In this document: positions 19,428-29,953 of the stretch, in pieces
How the letters are laid out: each line of letters opens with the position of its first letter
Numbering within the stretch: position 1 is the first letter of the stretch
Origin: CAVVSQ01 sp963848825
GTDB lineage: Bacteria > Planctomycetota > Planctomycetia > Gemmatales > Gemmataceae
DNA: 64,000 nt
Assembly: GCA_963848825.1 (NCBI GenBank)
Contig: CAWKFA010000016.1
Location: 248,001 to 312,000 of the forward strand
Direction of reading: 5' to 3'
Made by a program: the position numbers and the translations under genes
The notes under the pieces: generated by a model
The model's database searches: none
Seen by the model: the letters and a program-made list of their open reading frames with translations, nothing else
Told to the model about the DNA's origin: nothing

Positions 19428-21752
19428 TCAGTCGATGAACACAAACTCATTGGCCATGAGCAGCACCTGTGCATAACGTTCCCAGGCGGATAGCAGCGTC
19501 GTGTCTCCCTTGGCCGCATTGGCCGGCGGCTCGGAGGTTTGTGCCGCACTAGCCAAAAATTGTTCGCCAAGGTCGAGCTCTGCTGAAGTCGCTTCCCGTC
19601 CATAAACGATGCGATAGAGGTTTTGGATCTTGGCCGGCGTTGCCGCCTCTTGGGCAAGTTCCGAACGCCCCATCAGGGCCCGTACTTGCTCCTGCCGAAA
19701 GGACTGTTAAGCAGAAAGAGGGCCTGCTGGGGAACCGTTGTCAAGTAGCGCTGCGGATTGGTGGCATCCGGATTGGCAAAGTCGAAGGTCCGGAACAAAC
19801 CAGGTAGATTTTGGCGATCGATGAAGCCATAAATTGTGCGGCGGCCGGTGGCCGGAGTCGACGTGATGTCAACCGGATAACCATAAAGTTTGGGGTCAAG
19901 TTTGCCGGAAACGGCCAGGAAGGAATCACGCAACGTTTCGAAATCGTGCCTCTTCCGATTCATCCGCGCCAGCCAACGGTTCTCGGGGTCGGCTTTGGCG
20001 GCGAGAGCATTCGGCGCGCTACTCATCTGGTAGGTGCTCGATAACAGGATGAGCCGTTGCAGTTTTTTAATCGACCAGCCCTCTTCTACAAAACTGCGCA
20101 GCGAGATAATTGAGCAGCTCGGGATGACTGGGCGGCTCGGCACGCACTCCGAAGTCGCTGGGACTGGTCACAAGGCCCTGACCAAAAAGGTGCAGCCAAA
20201 CCCGATTGACGAAAACCCGTGTCGTGAGCGGGTTGCTTTTGGCGGCGATCGCCTGGGCCAGTTCAAGGCGGCCACTGCCCTCCTTGAAAGGTTCCCGCTT
20301 CTCGCCTGGCAAGCATGCCCAGAAACTGGCGCGGCACGGCGGGGCCGAGGTTGTTTGGGTTGCCTCGCAAGAATACGCGCGGCTCGATGGCGCGGCCTTA
20401 TCCTCCAGAATCATGGCCCGTGGCGGCGCGGCCGGTGAAGACGCTTTGAAAGCGTCCACTTTTTTCTGCACGTTCTTGAGCCCGTCGCGAAATTTGCGAT
20501 TGCCCTCCCCCAACTCCTTTTTGTTCGTCTCTTTATACTTGGCGACTTCATCCTCCAACTCAGCGACCTTGGCCTCGAAATCGAGGAATTCTTTGGTTCT
20601 TTCCGGCTGCGCAATGAGCGGTAACTCTTTCGGCTCCTGAGAGCTGGCAAAGACACCATAAAGGGAATAATAATCCTTCGTGGGGATTGGATCGTATTTA
20701 TGGTCATGGCAGCGAGCGCAGGCGACAGTAAGCCCCATCATGCCCCGGCTGACCACATCAATGCGATCATCGATGATGTCCTGCGTGTTGTTCAGAAATC
20801 GCCTGCCCAGCGTAAGGTAGCCCATGGCGGCCTGGCAGGATGGGTCCGCCAGTCCATTCGCCACCAGGCGATCCCCGGCGAGCTGCTGCACAAGAAACTG
20901 ATCATAAGGAAGGTCATCATTGAAAGCCTTGATCACGTAATCGCGATAGGCATAAGCGTAGGCGTAGCGGCGTTCTTCCAAAAAGACATAACCCTTGGTG
21001 TCCGCGTAACGGGCCACGTCCAGCCAGTGCCTGGCCCAGCGTTCCCCATAATGCGGCGAGGCCAGGTACCCATCAACCACTTTTGCGAAGGCATCGTCGC
21101 TCGTGTCCGCTTCGAAGGCGGCAATCTCCGCGCACGTCGCGGGCAGGCCGAGGAGATCGAACTTTACACGGCGTATTAGCGTGCGTCTGTCGGCCGGTGG
21201 GTTGGCAACAAGTCCCTGACTTTCTAACTTGGCGAGGATGAAGGCATCGACAGGCGTGTGTACGCCAATTTGGTTTTTTACGGCCGGCACGACGGGCATT
21301 TGAACAGGAAGAAAGGCCCAGTGCTTCTTCCAGGATTCATCGGCCAGCGTGCTGGCCGCGGCCGGACTGTTATCGGGCCAAATAGCGCCCAGCTTAACCC
21401 AGGTAGTGAGGTCCTCAATGATCTGGGCGGACAATTTGCCTTTGGGCGGCATCTTGACGTCGCCCTCATGGCGTATCGCTTTGATCAGGGCGCTTTTTTC
21501 AGGTTCTCCAGGAACCAACACCGGTCCCTCGTCACCACCCCGCAAGGCGGCCGCCTTGCTGTCTAGCCGCAGGCCAGCTTGATGCTTTTTCGGGCCGTGA
21601 CACGAAAAGCAATGTTCGGCGAATATGGGGCGAATCTTTGTTTCAAAGAAATCCGCCAACTGAGCCGGGGTGAAATTGCCTGGGGTTTGTGCCGACGCGA
21701 CCATGGGGACAAAAAGCAAGAGGCACAAACCAGCGATGAGAACTCGATGCAT
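19428..21752 (-). CDS. Planctomycete cytochrome DUF1549/DUF1553 protein 1, frameshifted
   Basis: Signal peptide (LIAGLCLLLFVPMVASAQ), then the PSCyt1 haem domain (CFSCHGPKKHQAGLRLD), DUF1549 (DLLGLPATCAEIAAFE, ERWARHWLDVARYADTKGY), a coiled-coil segment at about 20460-20580, and DUF1553 (RVFVNRVWLHLFGQGLV; SSTYQMSS; PATGRRTIYGFIDRQNLPG; LLMANEFVFID at the C-terminus). At least four frame changes are required: a compensating pair at about 20300-20400, one at about 20120 and one at about 19680. The start at 21752 fits the signal peptide. It probably forms a functional unit with the DUF1501 gene downstream. Confidence 0.85.
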
Positions 21753-21857
21753 GGCGGCTTTCCAGACCAAAAACGGCAGGCACGAACTCCAGAGGCCCCA
21801 TAACAAAGGTTTCAGGGCCTAGCTGATTCTAATCGGACTGGAGTAATTTAGCCAGAA

Positions 21858-22346
21858 TTAAACGGCCGTGTCAGCAGCGGCATCGGCAAGTTGCGAAAGG
21901 TTCTTTTCGTCCGTGAAAACAAGCGATTCCGAGTTGACGCAGTAACGCAGCCCCGTGGGGGCCGGTCCGTCTTCAAAGACATGGCCCAGGTGGCAGTCAC
22001 AACGGGCGCATAGTATTTCTGAGCGATCCATGCCATGGCTCGCGTCATTTTGCGTGACCACGTTTTCCTGAGCGACGGCCTGAAAGAAACTGGGCCAACC
22101 CGTGCCGGAATGAAATTTCGCCTGGGAGGTAAACAGAGGCAGACCACAGCAGACACACGCGTAAACGCCCTGACGTTTATTGTCCAGCAACGTGCCGCAG
22201 AAAGCTCGTTCGGTCCCCTTGCCGCGAGCGATCTGAAATTGGCTTGGCGAAAGCTGGGCACGCCATTGCGCATCCGTTTTAACGACCGGCGCTACTTCGA
22301 CTGGGCCGACAAGTCTTCCTTCGGTGTTGTAGAGTTTAACGAGCAT
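21858..22346 (-). CDS. msrB: Peptide-methionine (R)-S-oxide reductase
   Basis: Reduces methionine-R-sulfoxide in oxidised proteins. It has the zinc pairs CVCC and CARC, the SGTGWPSFF and GHVFEDGPAPTGLRYCVNS motifs, and the resolving/catalytic cysteine in RYCVN. At 162 residues it is complete, with no signal peptide, so cytoplasmic. The start lies 20 bases from a long inverted repeat upstream. The active-site residue here is an ordinary cysteine (not TGA). Confidence 0.93.
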   Translation of the reverse strand: MLVKLYNTEGRLVGPVEVAPVVKTDAQWRAQLSPSQFQIARGKGTERAFCGTLLDNKRQGVYACVCCGLPLFTSQAKFHSGTGWPSFFQAVAQENVVTQNDASHGMDRSEILCARCDCHLGHVFEDGPAPTGLRYCVNSESLVFTDEKNLSQLADAAADTAV

Positions 22347-22366
22347 TCATCTTCTCCTGGCGACTT

Positions 22367-22473
22367 CTAGCAGCCCGTTGAAAAAGGGGTCAGACCCCCT
22401 TGAAGCGAACAGAGTTTTCAACGTTTTTGCAGGGTGGCGAAGGGGTCTGACCCCTTTTTCAACGGGCTGCTAG
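22367..22473. repeat. Perfect 32-bp inverted repeat element
   Basis: The arms 22367-22398 and 22442-22473 are exact complements over 32 bases, from CTAGCAGCCCGTTG through AAAAAGGGGTCAGACCCC. The inner GGGGTC/GACCCC is itself palindromic. The 43-base spacer is GC-poor relative to the flanks. The TAG in the outer arm is the stop codon of the TPR gene (22470-22472), and msrB starts 20 bases past the other arm. It looks like a MITE-like insertion that now supplies a stop and a terminator-like hairpin. Confidence 0.85.
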
Positions 22474-23987
22474 GCCTTTTGCATCTTGGTGTTCCATTCG
22501 TCGAGCAGCTTGCCGATGTCTTTGTAACTGAAATCGACGTTGGCCAGTTCACAAGCCATATCGACGGCGCATGTCAATTCGCCAATTTCCGCGTAACCCT
22601 TGGCCAGTTGGTAAAGAATTTCTTTGCGCAATTTCTCGTCGGCGGCCGTAAGGTGCGTAAGGGCCTCCTCGAAATTACGCTGGGCCAACCGCCAATTATT
22701 TCGGTTTTGAAAACAATAGCCAAGGTAAACGAGGGCCTTGCCTTTAAAACGGGGATCGGTGCGAATCGCCTGCAAGGCCTGAATCGCCTCGTCGATTTGT
22801 CCACATTGAAGCAGGCGTACGCCCATCTCGAAGCGGTGGACACCTTCGGTCGGAAAGCGGTCCGCCTTCTTGCGAAAATAATCAAGCTCGCGGGTGGCGA
22901 TTTCCTTGACGAGGCCGGCGCGGACTGCCTGGAGTTCCGTATCGTTCGGATGCCGCTTCAGCTTGTCCTCGGCAATGGCCAGGTCACGGCGAAAGGGCTC
23001 GATGGCCAGATCGACCAGTTCCATGGCTATTTCAAAGTTATTGCCGGTCGGCACCAGGCCGCCCTGTAAAACCTGGTGAGCCTGCTCAAATTGGTCCGCG
23101 CGACGATAAACGGCCGCCAGATGGAGATAAGCGTTGGCGTTGGTGGGATTGATCTGAATCTTGGCCTGTAGGGCCGCGACATCCCGCGAAACTTTTTGAT
23201 CCTTGTTGGGCGCAGCATCCTTGGCCGCGCCGGTGTGAGAAGGTGCAGCCGGTCCTGGTGTCGCCGCCGCTATGTCCGCGGCAATCTCTTGGTCGGAAGT
23301 GGTGAAACTCGTATCGTCGCCGGCGTCCGAAGCGCCCATTACGGGGGTGGCTGACGTTCCCTGCACAGCGCCTTCATAGCCTCCCTTGGCAATGGTATCG
23401 CTGGCCGCCAGGTCCTTGTGTTTTCGCTGGGCTTCAACGTCGGTAGGGTCGGCCAGGCGAACTTTCTCCCACAATTTAATCGCGGCGCCGTAATTTCCCG
23501 TCCGTTCGAATAAGCGTGCCAAGGGACGGTTGATCTTCGGATTGGTTGCGTCCACCTGCCGTATCTGGTCGAGGGTCCAAATTGCCAGTCCCGTCAGCTC
23601 AAGTTCCTCGAATGCCTCGGCCATGGCCAGGTGGGCGCCTACGTCCCATGGATTGCGCATCAGGATTTCTTCGCCAAGCGCGAGGACGCGGATAGGCTGG
23701 TCGTTTTTTTGCGCCGCTTTGAGCTTGAGCTTGCTGCGCAGCGTGAGCAACGGCGCCAGCGGTTGGCCCTTGAGGTTATTCTTGTATTTGGCCTTTTGCG
23801 TTTTGCGCAATACCTGTCGATAGGTGAGGTTCCCCGGGTCGAGTGAACAACAGTTGCGCAAGAGTTGAATGCCATAGTCCAGGCTGCCGGTAGCGATGAC
23901 CTGATTGGCGCGTTCAAACTGGCCGGCAGCGGCCAGGCGTTGTTCGTGCGTCAAGCGCGGCAATTCAGACGAGCTTGGTTTGGACAT
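22470..23987 (-). CDS. Tetratricopeptide-repeat protein
   Basis: 505 residues without a signal peptide. Helical repeat pairs occupy about 20-190 (AAGQFERANQVIATGSLDYG; LGEEILMRNPWDVGAHLAM; RLFERTGNYGAAIKLWEKV) and about 265-495 (NPTNANAYLHLAAVYRRADQ; LLQCGQIDEAIQALQAI). They are separated by a low-complexity acidic/Ala-Pro linker at about 200-265. Probably a scaffold or assembly protein. The frame is intact; the stop codon lies in the inverted repeat. Confidence 0.85.
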   Translation of the reverse strand: MSKPSSSELPRLTHEQRLAAAGQFERANQVIATGSLDYGIQLLRNCCSLDPGNLTYRQVLRKTQKAKYKNNLKGQPLAPLLTLRSKLKLKAAQKNDQPIRVLALGEEILMRNPWDVGAHLAMAEAFEELELTGLAIWTLDQIRQVDATNPKINRPLARLFERTGNYGAAIKLWEKVRLADPTDVEAQRKHKDLAASDTIAKGGYEGAVQGTSATPVMGASDAGDDTSFTTSDQEIAADIAAATPGPAAPSHTGAAKDAAPNKDQKVSRDVAALQAKIQINPTNANAYLHLAAVYRRADQFEQAHQVLQGGLVPTGNNFEIAMELVDLAIEPFRRDLAIAEDKLKRHPNDTELQAVRAGLVKEIATRELDYFRKKADRFPTEGVHRFEMGVRLLQCGQIDEAIQALQAIRTDPRFKGKALVYLGYCFQNRNNWRLAQRNFEEALTHLTAADEKLRKEILYQLAKGYAEIGELTCAVDMACELANVDFSYKDIGKLLDEWNTKMQKA

Positions 23988-24138
23988 AAATGCATCGTCG
24001 CCGGCAAAAACCTTGGCACAAAAGCCGTTTCAAGGGGGCAGTAAGGGGTAGGTGTAGCGTATCCTTACGCGGGGCAGCGGTCAAGGAGTTGCCTGGCCTG
24101 CCCACCCGGTGCTCGTCCTCGGGAAGGTTGGCGCCGGT

Positions 24139-25209
24139 TTATTTTTTAAGTGACACGATCCATTCCTCGTCAAGTTCCTGGACCGTCTTTTTCGTGAGGG
24201 CTTTCCAGATTTCTTCCTTGTATTCCCCCTGGCGCATGGCTTTGTTGAGTTTGCGAACTACTTCCTTGTCATATTTATCCGTCACGAACGCCAGAAACGC
24301 GGCCGTCGTGCGATAACTGGCGTTGTAATGGGGGTTTTTGGCAATTTTCCCGATTTTGCCCGGTTCGTATTTAAAGAAGCGAATGTAATCGGCAACACCT
24401 TCCACCAGCCAGCCGGGGTTGCCGCGGGTTCGGTATTCCTGCACGCAATGCACCGTTTCGTGCACCATGGCACCGACATCGTCGGGATGGTCCTTGAAGA
24501 ATTTCACCGAGCCGGTAATACGACCGCCGCCAGCGGCCGCTACTCCCTTGTAATCATTCTTGAGCGTCATTTTGATGACGGTGCGCGGTTTGAAGCCCTC
24601 GCTGGGGAGTTCATCATTGATCATCGTGTAGTTGCGTTCGCAAACGCGGGCGGTTTTTTCCGCCCATTCCTTCATTTCAGGAGCGTCGCTAACATCCACG
24701 ATAAACTCGATGGGATATTTAAAAGAAGCGACCGGCGGCGTTGATTCGATGACAAACTCTCGGATCGCCAGCGGGTGGCCGAGGTCCTTGGCTGGCTTGA
24801 CGCGTAGGGCGATCACCATAAGGCCCTTCGGTGCTGCCTTGAGCACGCCTTCCTTCACCTTGGCCAGTTCGGTAAACGACTTGCCGTCGGCCGATCCTTC
24901 CAAAATGCCATCCTCCAGAGCATCGTCCTTGGGACGGCCCGTAATGACGGTGACCGAATTCAAGCTTACCGGTTTGTCCAGGATGACGGTGAAATTGTCA
25001 GTCGCTTTGGCATTTTCTTTGGAAAGGAAATAAGAGTCGTTATTGCCGTCAAACGCGAATTGCCGAATTTTGTCCGACCCCGTTGCCATTGTCGATTCGA
25101 CGACGGCGGCCACTGGCGTGGCGGGCGGGGTCGAGTCCTGGGCAACTAGCACGAATGTCGACAAAGCCAGGAGCGGCAAGGCGATCAATGGACGAATAAA
25201 GCGATACAT
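24139..25209 (-). CDS. Secreted basic-secretory-protein family metallopeptidase-like protein
   Basis: Signal peptide (PLIALPLLALSTFVLVAQ), a discoidin/F5-8C-like domain at about 40-160 (DNFTVILDKPVSLNSVTV), then a BSP domain with HETVHCVQ (HExxH zinc site) and LVEGVADYIRFF. Plant and bacterial BSP proteins are presumed zinc peptidases. GGGG lies 6-7 bases before ATG 25209, which favours it over ATG 25215. The gene is intact and lies divergent from the lactonase gene with about 280 bases between. Confidence 0.82.
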   Translation of the reverse strand: MYRFIRPLIALPLLALSTFVLVAQDSTPPATPVAAVVESTMATGSDKIRQFAFDGNNDSYFLSKENAKATDNFTVILDKPVSLNSVTVITGRPKDDALEDGILEGSADGKSFTELAKVKEGVLKAAPKGLMVIALRVKPAKDLGHPLAIREFVIESTPPVASFKYPIEFIVDVSDAPEMKEWAEKTARVCERNYTMINDELPSEGFKPRTVIKMTLKNDYKGVAAAGGGRITGSVKFFKDHPDDVGAMVHETVHCVQEYRTRGNPGWLVEGVADYIRFFKYEPGKIGKIAKNPHYNASYRTTAAFLAFVTDKYDKEVVRKLNKAMRQGEYKEEIWKALTKKTVQELDEEWIVSLKK

Positions 25210-25490
25210 TAGCATCCCCGGTTGAATTGATTTTGTCGAGGGACAGGGCGTGCCTGGCCCAAACCCCTCCCGCCAGCTTGGCCGCTGCGGCTTTCCAGAG
25301 CCATGATATGAAAATACCCAAAGTTATTGACGCCCGCAAGTAGCGAATAATTGGCGGCTGAAAACGATTTTCCTTGTACCTCCGGGAGCTTGCCAGTAAT
25401 CTGCCAAGCATCGGCTTTGCTGACAATGTGAGGGAAGTTTGTCCCCGAACACCTCATTTGCAAAGGGGGAAGCACTATCGAGGTAGCACC

Positions 25491-26675
25491 ATGACATCGA
25501 CTATCAGGCGTCGACTTTTCATCTTCCTTCTCCTCTTGGGCGGCAGCATCGCCGGGGGAGGCAGCGGTACCGCGGATGATGCGAACCCGGCCACATTTTG
25601 GGTCTTCGTCGGCACCTACACCAAGGGAACCAAAAGCAAAGGGATCTATCGTTATGACCTGGATATGGCCAGCGGCAAGCTTTCCGGTGGCGAACTGGCT
25701 GCTGAGGCGGTCAATCCCTCATTTTTGGCCATCCATCCCAATCACAAGTATTTGTACGCCGTCGGCGAAATCGATAGCTTCAAGGGGCAAAAATCGGGCG
25801 GCGTCACCGCATTTGCCATCGATCCCAAGACAGGCCACCTAACGCAACTCAATCAGCAAACTTCCAGCGGCGCCGGGCCGTGCCACCTGATCGTGGATAA
25901 AGCGGGCAAAAACGTCCTGGTCGCCAACTATAACGCTGGCACGATCAGCGTGCTGCCCATCGCTGCCGACGGCAAACTTGGCGAGCCTAGTGCCGTCATT
26001 CAGCACCAGGGCTCCAGCGTGGTCAAGGACCGGCAGGAAGGACCGCACGCCCACTCCATCAACCTCGACGCCGCCAACAAATACGCCATTGTCGCCGACC
26101 TCGGTGCCGACAAAGTGTTTATCTACAAATTTGACGCCGCCAAGGGGACATTGACGCCGAACGAGCCGCCGTCGATGGCCACCCCTCCCGGTGCCGGCCC
26201 GCGTCACTTTGCATTCCACCCCGACGGCACGCACGCCTATGTGATCAACGAACTGAACTCCACCCTGTCGGCTTTGTCCTACGACGCCGCCAAGGGTACC
26301 CTCAAACTGATCCAGTCGTTGTCCACCCTGCCTGAGCCCGTCAAGGGAAACTCGACCGCGGAAGTCGTCGTGCATCCCTCGGGCAAGTTCGTCTATGGAT
26401 CCAACCGCGGCCACAACAGCATCGCCATCTTTGCGATCGACGCCAAAACCGGCAAACTGACGGCGGTGGGCCACCAAAAACACATGTTGAAGACGCCACG
26501 CAATTTCGCCATCGATCCCAGCGGCAAGTATCTACTCGCGGAGGGCCAGGACAACGGCAAGGTCGTCGTCTTCGCGATCAATCAGCAAACCGGCGAATTG
26601 ACCCCCACGGGTAGCGTGGTGGACGTGGCGGCACCGGTGTGTATCCGCATGATGGCGCCGCCCATGGGCAAATAG
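25491..26675 (+). CDS. Secreted lactonase-family seven-bladed propeller protein
   Basis: Signal peptide (FIFLLLLGGSIAGGGSG), then a 6-phosphogluconolactonase (YbhE)-type beta-propeller: FVGTYTKGTKSKGIYRYD, SFLAIHPNHKYLYAVGE, GAGPCHLIVDKAGKNVLVAN, GAGPRHFAFHPDGTHAYVIN, TPRNFAIDPSGKYLL. Start at 25491 so the signal peptide is N-terminal. Export is unlike cytoplasmic Pgl, so the substrate is probably another lactone. It ends just before a strong hairpin terminator. Confidence 0.85.
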   Translation: MTSTIRRRLFIFLLLLGGSIAGGGSGTADDANPATFWVFVGTYTKGTKSKGIYRYDLDMASGKLSGGELAAEAVNPSFLAIHPNHKYLYAVGEIDSFKGQKSGGVTAFAIDPKTGHLTQLNQQTSSGAGPCHLIVDKAGKNVLVANYNAGTISVLPIAADGKLGEPSAVIQHQGSSVVKDRQEGPHAHSINLDAANKYAIVADLGADKVFIYKFDAAKGTLTPNEPPSMATPPGAGPRHFAFHPDGTHAYVINELNSTLSALSYDAAKGTLKLIQSLSTLPEPVKGNSTAEVVVHPSGKFVYGSNRGHNSIAIFAIDAKTGKLTAVGHQKHMLKTPRNFAIDPSGKYLLAEGQDNGKVVVFAINQQTGELTPTGSVVDVAAPVCIRMMAPPMGK

Positions 26676-26704
26676 CTGTGCCTGAAGTTCGGTCGAGGAA
26701 TAAA

Positions 26705-26744
26705 AAAAGGGACGCCTCCATGTTATCATGGAGGCGTCCCTTTT
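26705..26744. terminator. Bidirectional intrinsic terminator
   Basis: An 18-bp perfect stem (26705-26722 and 26727-26744), rich in GC (GGGACGCCTCCATG), with loop TTAT. It is preceded by seven A and followed by TTTT, so it works in both directions. It separates the convergent lactonase (plus) and clpC (minus) genes. Confidence 0.92.
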
Positions 26745-26773
26745 CAGTTGCTCCAGCGAGCTAATTCTCGCGG

Positions 26774-29302
26774 CTACTTCTTTTCGTCGCCTGTCACGGC
26801 TCCCACCAGTTCCGGCGCCGGTGGCGTGGTGGACGTCGCGTCGAACACCAGGGCTTTCTCGGCCCCAGTAAGGCCGTTGGACCGAACCGTGACGGTGTCC
26901 TTGCCGGCGAAGTTGCCGTGCAACAGCTCTTCCGCGAGCGGGTCTTCGAGATAATGCTCGATGGCCCGGCGTAAGGGACGAGCGCCGTATTCGGTGTTGG
27001 TGCCCTTTTCGATGAGCAGTTCCTTGGCTTCGTCCGTAAGGATGAGCGTCAGGTTTTTCTCCTTGAGTCTCTTGGAAACCTTGCCCAACTCGATATCGAT
27101 GATGTTCTTCAAATTATCACGCGTCAAACTGCGGAACACGATGACATCATCGACACGATTGAGAAACTCAGGGCGGAAGTTTCGTTCCATTTCCTGCTTG
27201 AGGGTCTCCTTCATCTTGTCGTAGGTCGCCTCCGAGTCCTTTTTCGTTGGGATACCGAAGTGGGCCCGACCGATAATCTGTTCGGCGCCGATGTTGGTCG
27301 TCATGATCAAGATGGTATTCTTGAAATCAATGATGCGACCGACGTTATCGGTAAGCCGGCCTTCTTCCATGATTTGCAGCAGTGAGTTCCAGACGTCCGG
27401 ATGCGCCTTCTCGATTTCGTCGAGCAGGACGACACTGTAGGGACGCCGGCGAATCTTCTCGGTGAGCTGGCCGCCTTCTTCATAGCCGACGTAGCCCGGA
27501 GGAGCGCCCAGAGACGGCTGACGTTGTGCTTTTCCTGGTATTCAGACATGTCGATCTGGACCAGCGCATTTTCGTCGCCGAACATAAATTGAGCGAGGCG
27601 CTTGGCGAGCAACGTCTTGCCAACGCCCGTGGGGCCCGCAAAGATGAAGCTGCCGATCGGCCGCTTGGGGTCCTTGAGGCCGGCGCGGCTCTTCCGTACC
27701 GCCTTGGCGATGGCGGTGATGGCTTCATGCTGACTGACGACCGCTTTATGGAGTTCATCTTCCATGGCAAGCAGCCGTTGCGTCTCGTCGGCATTGATGC
27801 GCGTCAGCGGCACGCCGGTCATTTTGTTGACGACCTCGCGAATCACCTCTTCATCGACCACGCCGTCGATCTCTTTGGACTTTTCCCGCCAGTCCTTGGT
27901 GATCCCTTCCTTTTTCTTCTTGAGCTTATCGGCCTGATCGCGCAGATGGGCCGCTTTCTCAAAATCCTGCTCGGCGACGGCCGATTCTTTTTCCTGGTTG
28001 AGCTGCTCGATCTGAGCATCGAGTTCCTTGAGATCCGGCGGCCGGGTCATTGCTTTGAGGCGTATGCGCGCCCGGCTTCGTCGATGACATCAATGGCCTT
28101 GTCAGGCAGGCAGCGGCCGGTGATGTAGCGGTCCGATAGCTCTACGGCGGACTCGAGGGCCTCGTCCTTGATCTGCACGCGATGATGCGCTTCATAACGA
28201 TCGCGCAAGCCACGCAGAATCTCCACCGTTTCATCGCGCGAAGGCGGGTTAACGATGATTTGCTGGAAGCGGCGTTCGAGAGCGCCATCCTTTTCGATGT
28301 ATTTGCGGTACTCATCGAGGGTGGTGGCGCCAATGCATTGTATTTCGCCGCGGGCCAGGGCCGGCTTCAGGACGTTGGACGCGTCAATGGCGCCTTCCGC
28401 GCCGCCGGCGCCGACGAGGGTATGGAGTTCGTCAATGAACAAGATGGTATTCTTGGCCCGGCGAACTTCGTTCATGACCGCCTTGATGCGTTCCTCGAAT
28501 TGTCCGCGGTATTTGGTGCCGGCCACCATCATCGCCAAATCCAGGACGACGATGCGTTTATCGCGTAACAACTCGGGGACGTTGGAGTCGACGACCAGCT
28601 GGGCCAGCCCCTCGACGATCGCGGTCTTGCCGACGCCGGCCTCACCCAGGAGCACCGGGTTGTTCTTGGTGCGTCGCGACAATACTTGAATGACGCGCTC
28701 AATTTCATTTTGCCGGCCGATAACCGGATCGAGCTTGCCCTGGCGAGCCAGCTCCGTCAAGTCGCGGCCGAACGAATCCAGCGCGGGGGTCTTCGATTTG
28801 CCCTTGCTGGTGGTGCGTTCGCTGCTGCTACCGCCGCCGCCTGCCGTACTTTCTCCTGAATCCATGTTGTGCCCCAACAGGTTAAGGACTTCTTCCCGTA
28901 CGTCTTCCAACTTGAGCCCAAGGTTCATGAGGACCTGGGCCGCCACGCCTTCCTGTTCGCGAAGAAGGCCAAGCAGGAGATGCTCCGTGCCCACGTAGTT
29001 GTGATTGAGGTTGCGCGCTTCCTCGATGGAATACTCGATAACTTTCTTGCGCGCGGTGTCTGCGGCAACTTGCCCATGGTGACCATGTCAGGCCCCGCTT
29101 GCACGATCTTTTCCACTTCCAGGCGAATCTTGCGCAGGTCGATGTCAAGGTTTTTAAGGACGTTGGCGGCTACCCCCGTCCCCTCCTTGACCAGACCAAG
29201 CAGAATATGTTCCGTGCCGATGTACTCGTGATTAAAGCGCTGTGCCTCCTGGTTGGCAAGCTGCATTACTTTACGAGCACGGTCGGTAAATCGTTCGTAC
29301 AT
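26774..29302 (-). CDS. clpC: Clp protease ATPase ClpC, frameshifted
   Basis: AAA+ unfoldase that feeds proteins to ClpP. Domains: two Clp-N repeats (MYERFTDRARKVMQLANQEA; GTEHLLLGLLREQEGVA), NBD1 with GEAGVGKT and FIDELHTLVGAGG, a UVR motif (EQDFEKAAHLRDQADKLK), NBD2 with GPTGVGKTLLAKRLA and VVLLDEIEKAHPDVW, and a C-terminal D2-small domain. Total about 842 residues, normal for ClpC. Three frame changes are needed, at about 29060, 28050 and 27510. Loss of this gene three times over is unlikely in a living cell, so these are the best evidence for assembly indels. ATG 29302 follows GGAG. Confidence 0.93.
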
Positions 29303-29517
29303 GCCGGTTTCCACTCCAACTATCCTGGAGCGGGCCATCCACAGACCCTGACGAGGATGGTCCCGTTCGTGGGAGAAACTACCCTGTTAGACGCAAGGCG
29401 CCCGGGAAAGGATTTTTCCGAAGTAACCTGGCGTTATTTTATGCTTGCCTACCCGACAAATCAAGGCAGACAGAAAGGGGCACGGCGAGCCGGCAAAATA
29501 GGGGAGTTGGGGAGTAG

Positions 29518-29923
29518 TTATCTGTACGTCAGTCCCAACACCGTCAGGCCAGCCAGGAAAAGGACCATGATAATGAGGAAGACGTTGCTGCCACGTCGCG
29601 CCCGCTGGCAACCGACACACAAGCCCTTCTTGCCGACATGCTCGGGGCAGAAACGATTGCCGCAATTGGGACAGCGCCGCCGAGCCAGTGCGCCACACTC
29701 CGTACAAGAGGCGGGCTCGAAGTCTTCCGCCTCCTGCGGCCGCCACCACCCGGACCTGCCCGGCGCGCAGCCGGTCGATACTCACGTGGTCGTCACGCCG
29801 ATCACCCGGCGCAAAGCCATGCTCGCAACGACTACAGTTGATCTTGCCGTGTTGCTCGCAAAACAGCTGTCCGCAAGTGTAACAGCGGTCGATCGCTTCA
29901 CCCTGGCAGATATAGCATTTCAT
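29518..29923 (-). CDS. Zinc-ribbon/B-box-like membrane-anchored protein, frameshifted
   Basis: The N-terminus is cysteine-rich (CYICQGEAIDRCYTCGQLFC ... CSRC). After a one-base correction near 29770 the chain continues as CTECGALARRRCPNCGNRFC, CVGC, and a C-terminal TM helix (VFLIIMVLFLAGLTVLGL) ending at a TAA at 29518. So this is a tail-anchored protein of about 135 residues with two or three zinc knuckles. Function unknown. It is the last gene of the tsaD-thioredoxin-flavin reductase cluster, 30 bases from its neighbour. Confidence 0.72.
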
Positions 29924-29953
29924 GTGGCGGGAATCTCGAAAGAGCTAACGAGA

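Noticed and set aside
17898..21752. DUF1501/DUF1549 operon 1 as a duplicate of operon 2
   Set aside because: The proteins share family motifs but differ widely in sequence and domain content (LamG in operon 2 only), so no recent duplication is supported.
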